A stretch of DNA of 64,000 nt from positions 286,253 to 350,252 of the forward strand of contig JAGVSM010002674.1 of the NCBI GenBank assembly GCA_022494885.1. The letters run 5' to 3'. Below, one piece after another: positions 55,161-64,000 of the stretch (its first letter is position 1; the number at the start of each line of letters is the position of its first letter). Made by a program: the position numbers and the translations under genes. Below the pieces are notes generated by a model. The model saw only the letters and a program-made list of their open reading frames with translations, was not told the DNA's origin and ran no database searches. This stretch comes from Micrasema longulum (taxonomy: Eukaryota > Arthropoda > Insecta > Trichoptera > Brachycentridae).

Positions 55161-55723
55161 TATAATAATTAATTGAAAATGAAAAGCAATATAAGCAAAT
55201 CAAATGGAAAAAAATGCATATTTAGATGTATCTTCCTGATTTTTGTAGATATTTACGTCACTAATACAGTAAGGGATATTCATAGAATAATTACCTTAGC
55301 TCAAAGTCATAAATATGTAGAACATGTTCTGTAAATAAAATATTTTTTTTATTAAATTTTAATTTATTTATTATTAAAAAAAAAACATTCTTTGTCTCGT
55401 CTGGCATGTGATTTTTTAGGTTCATTTTAATTTGCCTTCTGTGTAATTTTTCAAGTGGTAAGGTAAATTATATACCAGTAGACTGCATACCTTTATTTTA
55501 ATGTTCTCCCTTTTTATATTCTGTTTGTGAAGTTTCTGTTTGCATATTTTTTTCTGCATGTTTTTTGCACGACTTAAGCGGTTAAACAAAACATAAATTA
55601 TTTAAAAAATATTTTTTATCAAAAGACCTTCTTAATACTTAAAAAAAAATTGGAGTGCCGTGAGATGTGCGCCCTAGAGGATCCTAGAAACGTGTTATAT
55701 GCAGATGTGAACAAAAAAGGAAA
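55161..55723. other. No recognised feature
   Basis: AT-rich; nothing recognised. Confidence 0.4.
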
Positions 55724-56174
55724 GCAAATTACAACAGGGATGGAGAATACCTTAAATAAGGGAATATGGAAGTCTAGGCATTTACAGGGCTTATGACCTA
55801 TGATTGTCTGGTTTAAGTGGCCACTTTACACAATGTGTAATATTCACCATTTTGCCAATGTTTAAACATCCATATTTCTTCAATTCTTCCACCTGTTGAT
55901 TTTAGTGAAATTAAAGAGCTGAAACCTTTATTGTTGTAAAGAGATTCATCTGACTGAATTATTTCACATACTAGGCAACGCCTGAAAACAATTTTCCAAA
56001 TTTTAAACTTCTTCTTGGACCAGTTGGTTTCATTACAATGTTTGAGTTTGTCCAAATGTTCGTAGACAAAATACTGGATTTCACCCCCTCGGGAGTCATG
56101 TCACTGGATTCCACTCCCGAGGTGGTAAGATCCAGTCTTTTGTCTACGAATATTTGGACAAACTCAAATATTGT
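55724..56174 (+). mobile_element. Family A element with double-tail hairpin and flanking repeats
   Basis: Body from 'aaattacaacagggatggag' to 'cttcttcttggaccagttgg' (56027). Then a 140-base near-palindrome (56035-56174) made of the tail in inverted and in normal orientation, joined at 'gggagtcatgtcactggatt'. AAAAAAGGAAA (55713-55723) precedes and AAAAAAGGGAAA (56175-56186) follows, a likely target duplication. Here no inverted body arm is present. Confidence 0.85.
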
Positions 56175-56474
56175 AAAAAAGGGAAATGTTTTCTGTTGTG
56201 TTGTGTTGTGTACAATTAAAACAAATCAAATATGTTATGAACATGGAATTAGCGTTTTTTTTTTCGTTATAGATATTCGATATCCTTACATACTTACTTA
56301 GCCAACAAGTCATTTCTGCTTCTCAAATATGAGATATTTGTTTGTAAAATACATTTTTAAAAAAAAATCAGATTGGCGAAGCATAAAACATTAATGTCCT
56401 GTAAAATTTACAATTGAATAGGAACGACTTTTAGCCTAAGCAGGGCAGTATACTACGAAGCAGATTTGTCTACA

Positions 56475-56605
56475 TGATTTCCTTATTCAGATTTTTTACC
56501 GGAGAGTAATCATCGAGTAGAAAGTAATAGTGTGAAATTCTGGTTCTATTTCAAACGCAAAATTACATTCTTAATCCGCCCGGTTACAGAGATTTATCCC
56601 ACAGA
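56475..56605 (+). repeat. Family F repeat, copy 3
   Basis: 'tccttattcagattttttac', 'attctggttctatttcaaac' and 'cattcttaatccgcccggtt' match copies 1 and 2. Confidence 0.6.
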
Positions 56606-56863
56606 TTGATCTAATTATTATAGTTTATGTACTATATTCTGGTAAAATGGGGGTTGAAGAGTTGATTTTGTGAAAAAATATTTTCTCTCTGGACGGATAT
56701 TACATTAATTCATGCTCGGTTCATTAGTGATCGTAGCCCAAGGGATCAATTAAGCGATACGAGTATTGGGAAAATTATGCTTTTATACGATGTGTTTGTG
56801 AATGTGCATATACATATTAGCTTGCATACATTGGTAGAACATAGGTTGGTAAGATATTTTTTA

Positions 56864-57330
56864 TTTATTTTATTTTATTCATACAAATACATTAGATTAC
56901 AACATAAATAATAACGTATCTCTAACTTTATGAGGCCAAGAGCCCTGTGTTGAGTTGAGATACAACATAATGGAAAATAAAAGCAGCACAATAGCAAAAA
57001 TTAATTTAAAAAAATCTACATAAACACCAATTTCAATAAACATTTGGACAACACGTTTAAGAGTATATAAATCTATGCAATATCTCGCAGCAGTCTTCTG
57101 CAATGGTCTCTCCCCTTAGACGAAATCCAAATTTGTACACTTCTTCTCAAAATGTCATTCGTTTTAAAGAACTAAATATTTTCATCCAGGACATTAAACA
57201 CTCTTGGGGCTACAAAATATTAATTTCTCTGAGTAAAAGTCGTACGTGTTTTGGTATCAAATAATTTAAATAATATGAAAACCTTGTCGGAGCATTCTGC
57301 TGGGATTTCCTCTTCTAACTGCATGTCCAA
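56864..57330 (-). mobile_element. LINE-K ORF2 C-terminus and 3' UTR
   Basis: Tail complement at the left, then the complement of 'aactcaacacagggctcttg'. Minus-strand coding: KVFILFKLFDTKTRTTFTQR, YFVAPRVFNVLDENI, LRRSVQIWISSKGRDHCRRL. Same family as 17.7 and 20.0-20.6 kb. Stops present. Confidence 0.7.
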
Positions 57331-57366
57331 AAATGTGTCAATTACCCTTTAAAAGCGATTAAAACA

Positions 57367-57725
57367 ACAATGTTATGAGTATGTCTAAATGTTTGTAGAC
57401 AGGCTGGATTTACTCCCGATGGAGTTTTTCAGATCCAAATTTGCTGTAGCAGAGGCGAAAAACATTTTTAAGAAGGGAATATGGAAGTTTAGACATTTTA
57501 CCCATATGACTTGTCACTGGCTGGTTCAAGTGGCCACTTTACACACTGTGTAACATTTACCATTCTGCTTATGTTTACACATCCACGTTTTCTCGACTCT
57601 TCCATCTGTTGACTTTTGTGAAGTGAAAGAGCTGAAACTTTAATCACGTGGGTGAGATTCATCCGGCTGAATCAGTTCACCTATTAGGCAATGCCTCAAA
57701 ATAATTTTTCAATTTTTATACTTGT
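57367..57725. mobile_element. Family A element, tail plus body
   Basis: Tail ACAATGTTATGAGTATGTCT, palindrome-like 'actcccgatggagtt', body from 'tagcagaggcgaaaaacatt' to 'ctattaggcaatgcctcaaa' and 'atacttgttatacc'. The inverted arm is missing. Confidence 0.8.
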
Positions 57726-57767
57726 TATACCTACAAGTTCGTTTCAACTAGTTTAAATTTAACATTT

Positions 57768-58486
57768 TACAACAGAGATATAGAACATATTAGTGAAGGT
57801 AATAAAGAAGTCTGGGCAAATATAGAGCTTATGACCTGTCATTGTCTGGTTTAAGTAGCCACTTTACACACTGTGTAACATTCACCTTCATGCACATATT
57901 TGAACATCTACATTCCTTCAACTCTTTCATCTGTTGATGTTTGTGAAGTTAGAGAGCTGAAACCTTTATTTATGCGGGTGAGATTCATCTAATTCAATTA
58001 TATTACCTACATACTAGGCAACGCCTGAAATAATTTATTATATATTATTATACTTGTTTACAAAAATTTGGACAGACTCAAAATATTGTTGATAAATTCA
58101 CCTGGTCCATAAAGAAGTATAGAAATTGAAAAATAATATAAAAATATATATATTTTTTTAAGCGTTGCCTAGTATGTAAGTGAAATAATTCAATTAGATG
58201 AATCTAACCCGCATAAATAATGGTTTCAGTTTTTTAACTTCACAAACATCAACAGATAAAAAAAATTAAGGAATATGGATGTTTAAATATGGGCAGAATG
58301 GTGAATGTTACACAGTCTGTAAAGTGGCCACTTAAACCAGCCAATGACAGGTCATAATCCCTGTAGATGCCCAGACTTCTATATTACCTTATTTAAGATG
58401 TTCTTTATCTCTGTTGTAATGTGTTAATGTAAACAGCTCCAAATCCAGTCCTTGTCTACAAAAATTTGGACAAACTCAAAATATTG
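57768..58486 (+). mobile_element. Family A element, complete body/tail/inverted-body/tail form
   Basis: Body 57772-58060 ('acattttacaacagagatat' to 'ctaggcaacgcctgaaataa'), a first tail ending 'ggacagactcaaaatattgt' (about 58092), the inverted body from about 58098 ('cacctggtccataaagaagt') to 'ctctgttgtaatgtgttaat' (58426), then a second tail ending 'ggacaaactcaaaatattg' at 58485. TAGTTTAAATTTA before and TAGTATAAATCTA after may be a 13-base target repeat with two mismatches. Confidence 0.85.
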
Positions 58487-58499
58487 TTTAGTATAAATC

Positions 58500-58885
58500 T
58501 AGTTCTCTAACATATTACGACAGAGATGAAGAACATTTAAGAGAAGGTAATATAGAAGTCCAGGTATCTACAGGGCTTATGACCTGTCAATGGCTGGTTT
58601 AAGTGGCCACTTTACACACTGTGTAACATTCACCATTCTGCCTATATTTGAACATCTATATTCCTTCAATTCTTTCATCTGTTGATTTTTGTGAAGTTAA
58701 AGAGCTGAAACCTTTATCTATGCGGGTGAGATTCATCTAATTGAATTATTTCACCTACATACTAGGCAACGCCTGAAAATATTATTTTTTCAATTTCTAT
58801 ACTTCTTCATGGACCAGGTAATTTATCGGACCGGGCAGTTGAATCCAGTCCTTGTCTACAAAAATTTGGACAAACTCAAAATATC
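58500..58885 (+). mobile_element. Family A element, canonical single-body copy
   Basis: Simple layout: start 'aacatattacgacagagatg', body with 'ggcttatgacctgtcaatgg', 'ctggtttaagtggccacttt', 'acacactgtgtaacattcac', 'gttaaagagctgaaaccttt', 'ctaggcaacgcctgaaaata', then 'ggaccaggtaatttatcgga' and tail 'gaatccagtccttgtctac' ... 'ggacaaactcaaaatatcg'. About 385 bp, no ORF. TGGTTTAAGTGG (58592-58603) fits an RNA polymerase III A-box consensus, but no convincing B box follows. Confidence 0.85.
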
Positions 58886-58954
58886 GTTGCTAGTCATCAT
58901 TACTCTCATCAAAACCAAAGTGCGTACATCCAAAACTGTTATTCTGAAATTTTT

Positions 58955-59560
58955 ATTTTATTTTATTTTATTAACATAAACGGCAAGTCTGCCTTTTACA
59001 AAAAATGATAATACTAACACCTTAGAATATATATATATTTTAAAACATAAATTTCCTTTTACCCAAGATTTATAAAAAAAATAAACCTAATAATTAAACA
59101 AGATTTATGAAAAAAAAAATCTAAAAATTATATAACATATTCAGTAAAAAGTTTAAACAATTAAAGAATAAATGTCAAAAACAAATTAAATAAAAAAAAA
59201 ATTAAAGTAATAAAACAGGATAATCGTAAGTATTATTTCATACAGATGGGCAAAGTGAACGAAAAATTGTAAATATTATGAAATGTATAAATAAATAAAT
59301 ATAATTACCATTCACCATCTTTGAAAAAATTCAAGAGGTATGTTCTATAGGAACAATACCCTACACTAAATATATCAGATACGTGGGAATAACTATTGCT
59401 GAGTTCATGAAGTCTGTTCAATACTGCATTACAAGTATACACTGTCCGCGAATTGTTGCTACAAAACGGTGGCACCTGTCTAGTCATTCTTTCAGGCACC
59501 CTGAAGTTCAGAGCAATCCCACATTGAACATACAATTTTGAATAAATTTAAAAGGTAGTT
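58955..59560 (-). mobile_element. LINE-J 3' end, pseudogene
   Basis: Tail complement 'tttattttattttattaaca', UTR 'taaacggcaagtctgccttt'. Minus-strand frame (59305-59535): ALNFRVPERMTRQVPPFCSN, NSRTVYTCNAVLNRLHELSN, SYSHVSDIFSVGYCSYRTYL, LNFFKDGEW. The same C-terminus as 26.1 kb and 5.95 kb, and the least damaged copy of this segment. Confidence 0.8.
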
Positions 59561-60139
59561 AATTTTTCTTCTATCTTTAAGTTTTAATATATTTAATGTT
59601 TTTATTAAAAAAATCGTAATTTAAAAATTCATGACAGATTCTTAGTTTAAAATTGATATACATGATTTTTTTTGGACTCTTTCAAGAAAATTTTGGTGAC
59701 AGTTGTAGTCAGGAGTCCATATAAATCATAAATAAATTAATTAAAAATAAGTTTAATTAAATTACCGCGAAAGTTCGATTATTTTGAAATGGTTTTAATG
59801 TATTTAAAGTATTATTTAACTTTTTTTTATGGGATTATGGTAGAATTTTTTTAAACGTCTGTAACAGGCGCATGAAGTATGACAGAAAACACATTTTTGC
59901 GAGTTTTTACGTAAGTCCATGCATGTATTACTCAGGATTTAAAACATTCCAATTTGATATTTCAATCACTTAGATAAAAATTAATTAAAATAATGAAAGA
60001 AAATAAATTATTGACAACAAAAAAAATAGTTTCCTTTTAAAAAAATATGACGATATTTTATATTAACTGTGTAATATTTTTTTTTATTTAAAATAAAAAA
60101 ATACTCGTATTCTTATTTTTTACGCAAATTAAAACTTTT
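59561..60139. other. No recognised feature
   Basis: AT-rich; nothing recognised. Confidence 0.4.
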
Positions 60140-60270
60140 TCAGACCATTTCCTAAAAGTCGTAAATAACTTATATAGAAAAAATGGAAATCGAGTTGTGG
60201 TATAGTGGGATTTGAACCTCGGACCTTTGGCCCGTGAATCCTCAATTCTACCACGGGACCACAATCCGGT
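60140..60270 (-). mobile_element. SINE-2, best copy
   Basis: 'cctaaaagtcgtaaataact' upstream, then 'gggatttgaacctcggacct', 'tggcccgtgaatcctcaatt' and 'ctaccacgggaccaca'. On the minus strand this is a tRNA-like sequence with B box GGTTCAAATCC. It has no proper acceptor stem, so it is not a tRNA gene. Confidence 0.7.
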
Positions 60271-60337
60271 TTAAAATAATGTTTGTAAAATTTCTAAAAT
60301 AAATCATATTCGTATTCAATTCTGATAATATAAATTT

Positions 60338-60495
60338 AACGGATGGATGATGAAAACAAGGAAGACAAAGAAAGAAATGGCACGACCAAATACAAAAAAT
60401 ACTCACTATAAAATAAGTAGAAATAACCGGCCTGCGAGCATAATAAGATGTACGAATAAAATTAGTGGCGTGCGTTCCATACAGGCAAACGAAAA
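60338..60495 (+). mobile_element. LINE-E fragment, diverged
   Basis: KTRKTKKEMARPNTKNTHYK, then SRNNRPASIIRCTNKI, corresponding to the GRPRKTWHD...KNNRRACMRRCMN segment of the copy at 11.6 kb. Confidence 0.6.
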
Positions 60496-61074
60496 ATACG
60501 TACTGTACTACACTTTCATAAGGAAAATCACAAACAATACAAATAATATCATAAATTCAATATACACAATGTTTTGAGTTTTTTAAACGTTTGTGAGTCA
60601 TTTGTTCGATTCCTATTGTTCTTTTTATTTGGAAAAAAAACCGGATATAACTTAATTATCTCAATACATACATCAAAATGGCTAAAGTTATATTAAAGAT
60701 GGAGTTTTTAATGTAAAAACAGAGTTAAAGTGATTGTAAATATTTCACGCCTTTCCTTTGCAAGTAACGGAAGTCAGGTTGGGTTTTGTTCACCGAAAAG
60801 GCTCCTACAGGTGCAATTTCCTTCTTGAAAGCTTCAAAGAAGAATTTTTGGTGAACATTTTCATAAAACAAACACAGTTTGCGATTGGCGGTCCTGAACC
60901 TGTTTGTGAATCGAAATTTTAGCTTAGTCACGAAATAAAATTGAATTCTGCTCTGAAATGCACACAAATAAATTTTTAATTTACGTCAATGCAATAAATA
61001 ACTTGAGCTTCAGAAACCATCATCACAACTTCCTTATTCGAACCGGTCAGTTCATGGGGAACGGCATTTTTCAT
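60496..61074. other. No recognised feature
   Basis: The ORF at 60725-60967 (-) reads HQKFFFEAFKKEIAPVGAFS and NKTQPDFRYLQRKGVKYLQS, with no family recognised. 60590-60720 is AT-rich. Confidence 0.35.
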
Positions 61075-61275
61075 TTTATTTTATCTTATTTGGGAAATCA
61101 ACAATTCCACACACATATTTAGGGTAAACAACTGATATATTGTATAAACTTATAACCAAAAACAGTTTTCTACAAATTGTATAAATTTAGTAAAGAAAAT
61201 ATAATACATGTTTATTTTATAGACATAAAAATTAAAACGTATATATTTATTTTGATAACGAAAGAACTTATATTT
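61075..61275 (-). mobile_element. LINE-M 3' UTR fragment
   Basis: 'ttatcttatttgggaaatca', 'gggtaaacaactgatatatt', 'gtataaacttataacc' match 20.21-20.33 kb. Confidence 0.6.
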
Positions 61276-61377
61276 TTTTAAAAAAGAACATTTGTAGCGA
61301 AATGTTTTTGGAATGTTAATAACAATATTTATTCCAAAAAAAAGAATACATCTTCTATCAAAAACGTTTCTCATAAC

Positions 61378-62103
61378 AAACATATCCAAAAAATGTGCTG
61401 ACATTTTCAATGACTATTTCTCTAATGTTGGTATAAATTTAACAAAAAAAATTGATAAATCTCAATATCTCACTAGTAAAAATGACAGTTATCAAATGGT
61501 CAATTTTAAAGCCTCCGCTTTTGAATCAATTGGCAAAAAAGACGTGGAAAACATCATTAAAAGTCTGAGAGTGTCAGCTAGTCCGGGATATGATAGAATC
61601 AGCGTTAAGACCATTCAATATTTTTTAAAAGAAATAATAACTCCTATTACTTATATAATAAACCAAAGTTTAGAGAAAAGATTGTTTCCCAAAATTTATA
61701 AAATATCTATAGTTACACCAATATTCAAATCTGGAGAGTCAACAAACGTTACTTATTATCGACCAATATACTTTACCTCTAATATAGCCAAATTTTTTCG
61801 AAAAATCTGTAAAAAAAACAACTTACAAATTTCCTTCAGAAAAACGATTTACATAATTCACATCAGTATGGTTTTAAAGAAAATATAAGCACGCAAGATG
61901 CTTTAGCTAAATTAACTTCGATAATTTATAAAAGTTTCGACGATGGTGATAAGTGTTTAGGTATTTTTATTGACTTAAAAAAAGCTTTTGATAGTATATC
62001 TCATGACAAATTAATTCGTAAATTAAATCTTTTCAGATTTTGGGATACCCCAAGAAACAGTGCCAATCAATGCTTTGTTGGTAATTTCATTGACATGCGA
62101 TAA
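61378..62103 (+). mobile_element. LINE-P: reverse transcriptase N-terminal half, pseudogene
   Basis: Frame 61313-61888 contains CADIFNDYFSNVGINLTKKI (linker before RT), SLRVSASPGYDRISVKTIQY and ITPITYIINQSLEKRLFPKI (RT block 1), SIVTPIFKSGESTNVTYYRP and SNIAKFFRKIC (block 2). A frameshift at about 61825 leads into QYGFKENISTQDALAKLTSI and FIDLKKAFDSISHDKLIRKL (block A, catalytic D). Homology stops at about 62103, before the ADD box. The N-terminal endonuclease is absent. CR1/Jockey-like by motif. Confidence 0.85.
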
Positions 62104-62104
62104 A

Positions 62105-62225
62105 AAGTAGTTTAGAGTCGAAAACAATCCCAAGATCTTTAATTTCGTGCTTTAATTTGTAATCAAAATTAAGAATTTTTAAATTCAATTCAAAATGAAG
62201 GTATTAGTTTAATAATAGCTGTGTA
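62105..62225 (-). mobile_element. LINE ORF2 fragment on the opposite strand
   Basis: Minus strand: NSNFDYKLKHEIKDLGIVFD then SKLL, the post-catalytic K.LGI.FDS motif, comparable to EVKDLGISFVSSL at 52.45 kb. It abuts the plus-strand LINE-P fragment, a second possible 5'-inversion junction or a separate insert. Confidence 0.55.
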
Positions 62226-62395
62226 TCTTGAATAAGGAAGAAGGAGGAATTTTAGATAGAATGAATGCTTAGTCTTAAATTATATTACCTTTTTAACACA
62301 TTTATCTACCTATGATGAAGTTCATTTTGGCTTTGCAATTCATTTGATCTACACCAGACTATAATAAAGAAGTATTGCCTAATTTAAGTAATAGA

Positions 62396-63130
62396 AAAAG
62401 GTGAACGGTGCACTTGAATCTACCTTGGCAATAAATATTTTGTAGGAGGAAAAATTAGCAGTTCACAATGGAGTCTCGGTGCTGACCCTTATGTATGGGA
62501 ATGAAGTATGGAATTGAAAAAACAAGGATGAAAGTATGCTGAATGCTGTCGTCATGCGATCTTTTAGGCGAATATTTAGTAAAACTATGTACGATTGGTG
62601 CACTTATGTCGAGATACGTGCATTATGTAAGGCTGAGGCATAGATAAAAAATCAAGAACGTAGTTCTGTCTTGGTTTGAATGTGTAGAGCAAATGGACAG
62701 CGAAAGAGCGGCTAAAAAGATTTACGATAACAATACTAATGGATGCGGGAATTAAAGAAGGTCGAGACAGACATGGCAAGGGCGCTCTGTAGCTGCAAGA
62801 CGTGATTTGATATATCTCCTAAAAATTAAAATAATTTAAAATAAGAAACTAGCTAGGTGCTCTGTGGTTGCAAGACGTGTAGCGGTGTTTATTGTACATT
62901 GAGATGAATTTTCACAAAAAATTGCGGAGTATATTTTTTTATAAATAAAATAAATAAATGACTTAATTTTATACTAGAAGGACACATAAGTCAGAATAAT
63001 CGGAGCGCGTTCATGATAAGATGTATGAATGCAGAGAAAAAGTATGTTCGCAAAGACAGAGTGATATGACGTTCTATCTCTCTGCCTAACCTTGTAGCGA
63101 AACGGTGTGATGAGTTGTTGTTGTTGCTGT
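62396..63130 (+). mobile_element. LINE-E copy interrupted by family C
   Basis: Frames with stops: VNGALESTLAINIL, LAVHNGVSVLTLMYGNEVWN, ESMLNAVVMRSFRRIFSKTM then a decayed YDWCTYVEIRALCKAEA, ending in the GRDRHGK-like segment at about 62775. The frame's continuation (ISQNNRSAFMIRCMNAEKK) lies at about 62988-63050, followed by 'tctctgcctaaccttgtagc' and a (GTT)n 3' tail at about 63115-63130. Confidence 0.8.
62781..62975 (-). repeat. Family C element nested in LINE-E
   Basis: Two complement blocks 'gctctgtagctgcaagacgt' (62785) and 'gctctgtggttgcaagacgt' (62859) with spacing 74, then 'gagatgaattttcacaaaaa'. Interruption of the LINE-E coding sequence shows that family C is mobile or was inserted as a unit. 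Confidence 0.75.
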
Positions 63131-63837
63131 TTAGTAAAAGCAACTTTGCACAAAGAGTTGATCAATATGGAAATAATGATAAAATATTTCTGAGAGGTTA
63201 AGTTTTGGGTATCTAATTCAAACAACACCTCAGAGCATTGTAATCTAGGTCCCGCCAAGATAGAAGTGTATAAAAAATTCTTTTTCACGTATTTCCTGAA
63301 ATAATTTGAAGAAAAGAAGTATGAAATGGTGCGAAATAATAATTGTTCAACATCCCTCAGGGCGTCAGAACTTTTTCACTCTCCGAATTTTCTCCCCAAA
63401 AGAAATTACATTTTGATGGCAATGATTTCTATGTCGGCAAGTTTTGATGGAAGTTTAACTCCGCTTAAATAGCCAGTCACGTAATACTAACTTCATTAAC
63501 CATCCACTGACTTGAGAAGTTGAAACAATAATTGATCCTGCCACAAGAAACTTCTTTGCTAAAATCTCGAAACAAGCCGACGCCGACGCCGACGTAAGTA
63601 AAATATGAAACACTGATATTCCCGCGTTGCTTATAAAAATGTTGAACCTAAGAACAATTAATTTATCACTTGATTAATTAATTGTAAGCTTACTTATTAA
63701 CTAGCTGAATCCGGTAAAGTTTTGATATTGTAAGATTTTAGTATAATACATACATGTATAAATATATATATATTAAATGAACACAATCAAAAGTTTGATA
63801 TCAATTGCAAAATATCAACTGCAATAAACAAACAATA
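63131..63837. other. No firm feature
   Basis: The ORF at 62974-63288 (-) reads LINE-E and family C debris. A three-fold gccgac repeat (63576-63593) abuts 'gtaagta', a splice-donor-like string, but no supporting exon is recognised. Confidence 0.3.
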
Positions 63838-64000
63838 TCAACTGTAAAAACAACTCAAAATTCATTCAACTTTCGGTCAAAGAGGATTGGCTTACTACTC
63901 AGTTAAAGTGTACAATCTACTTCCATTGTACATAAGAACAAAGAGTAAGTACTCTAAATATAAAATAGCTATTAAGAAATGGATAGTGGGGGTGGGTTGC
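63838..64000 (+). mobile_element. LINE C-terminal fragment, cut by window edge
   Basis: HSTFGQRGLAYYSVKVYNLL then PLYIRTKSKYSKYKIAIKKW, the FG.R...Y...K.YN.LP..I....s...FK..+K.W motif that ends many LINE ORF2 proteins. Open to the end of the window. Confidence 0.6.

Noticed and set aside
60190..60270. Possible tRNA gene on the minus strand
   Set aside because: B box only, with the same flank as two other SINE-2 copies and no acceptor stem.
1..64000. A novel multi-gene system or operon-like cluster
   Set aside because: No intact gene is visible. All protein similarity is to LINE reverse transcriptase fragments, so any system here would have to be RNA- or element-based, and the best candidate for that is family A.

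Overview
The window is strongly A+T-rich, non-coding eukaryotic DNA, and almost everything recognisable in it is decayed transposable element. Non-LTR retrotransposon (LINE) debris of several families, tRNA-derived SINEs, short inverted-repeat elements and nested insertions point to an arthropod, most likely an insect. The order (Lepidoptera, Coleoptera or other) cannot be settled from sequence alone. I found no host protein-coding gene, no intact transposon gene, no rRNA, no genuine tRNA gene and no CRISPR array. All protein matches are fragments carrying stops or frameshifts. Family letters and names below are working labels made up for this window.

Layout. 1-10 kb: a family C fragment, an RTE-like LINE end, a SINE, two inverted-repeat elements, and LINE and Penelope-like 3' ends. 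9.7-10.4 kb: a family A element split by a 354-bp TA-flanked hairpin MITE. 10.9-13.2 kb: a reverse transcriptase fragment with a YADD box, an R1-like CCHC tail, and a second copy of the first LINE. 13.7-16.1 kb: minus-strand LINEs, one split by family A and showing a 5' inversion. 16.7-19.2 kb: two copies of a tandem-block repeat (family C). 20-30 kb: LINE 3' ends, a 1.7-kb LINE pseudogene (25.0-26.7 kb) and a head-to-head LINE pair (27.2-28.1 kb). 30-46 kb: nested LINE, family A and MITE insertions, hairpins and a local tandem duplication. 46-59 kb: many family A copies (a cluster at 57.4-58.9 kb), more LINE ends and a well-preserved SINE (54.8 kb). 59-64 kb: LINE fragments, one carrying a nested family C insertion.

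The most interesting object is family A. It is an element of about 0.2-0.75 kb present in some seventeen pieces. It has an asymmetric structure: a constant start near ATTACAACAGAG, a body often followed by its own inverted copy, and a constant tail ending GGACAAACTCAAAATATTG. Several copies appear to be flanked by direct repeats of about 8-13 bp. I do not recognise it. The genes in this window do not form any pathway. The biology is that of a TE graveyard: successive insertion, truncation, inversion and hairpin formation.
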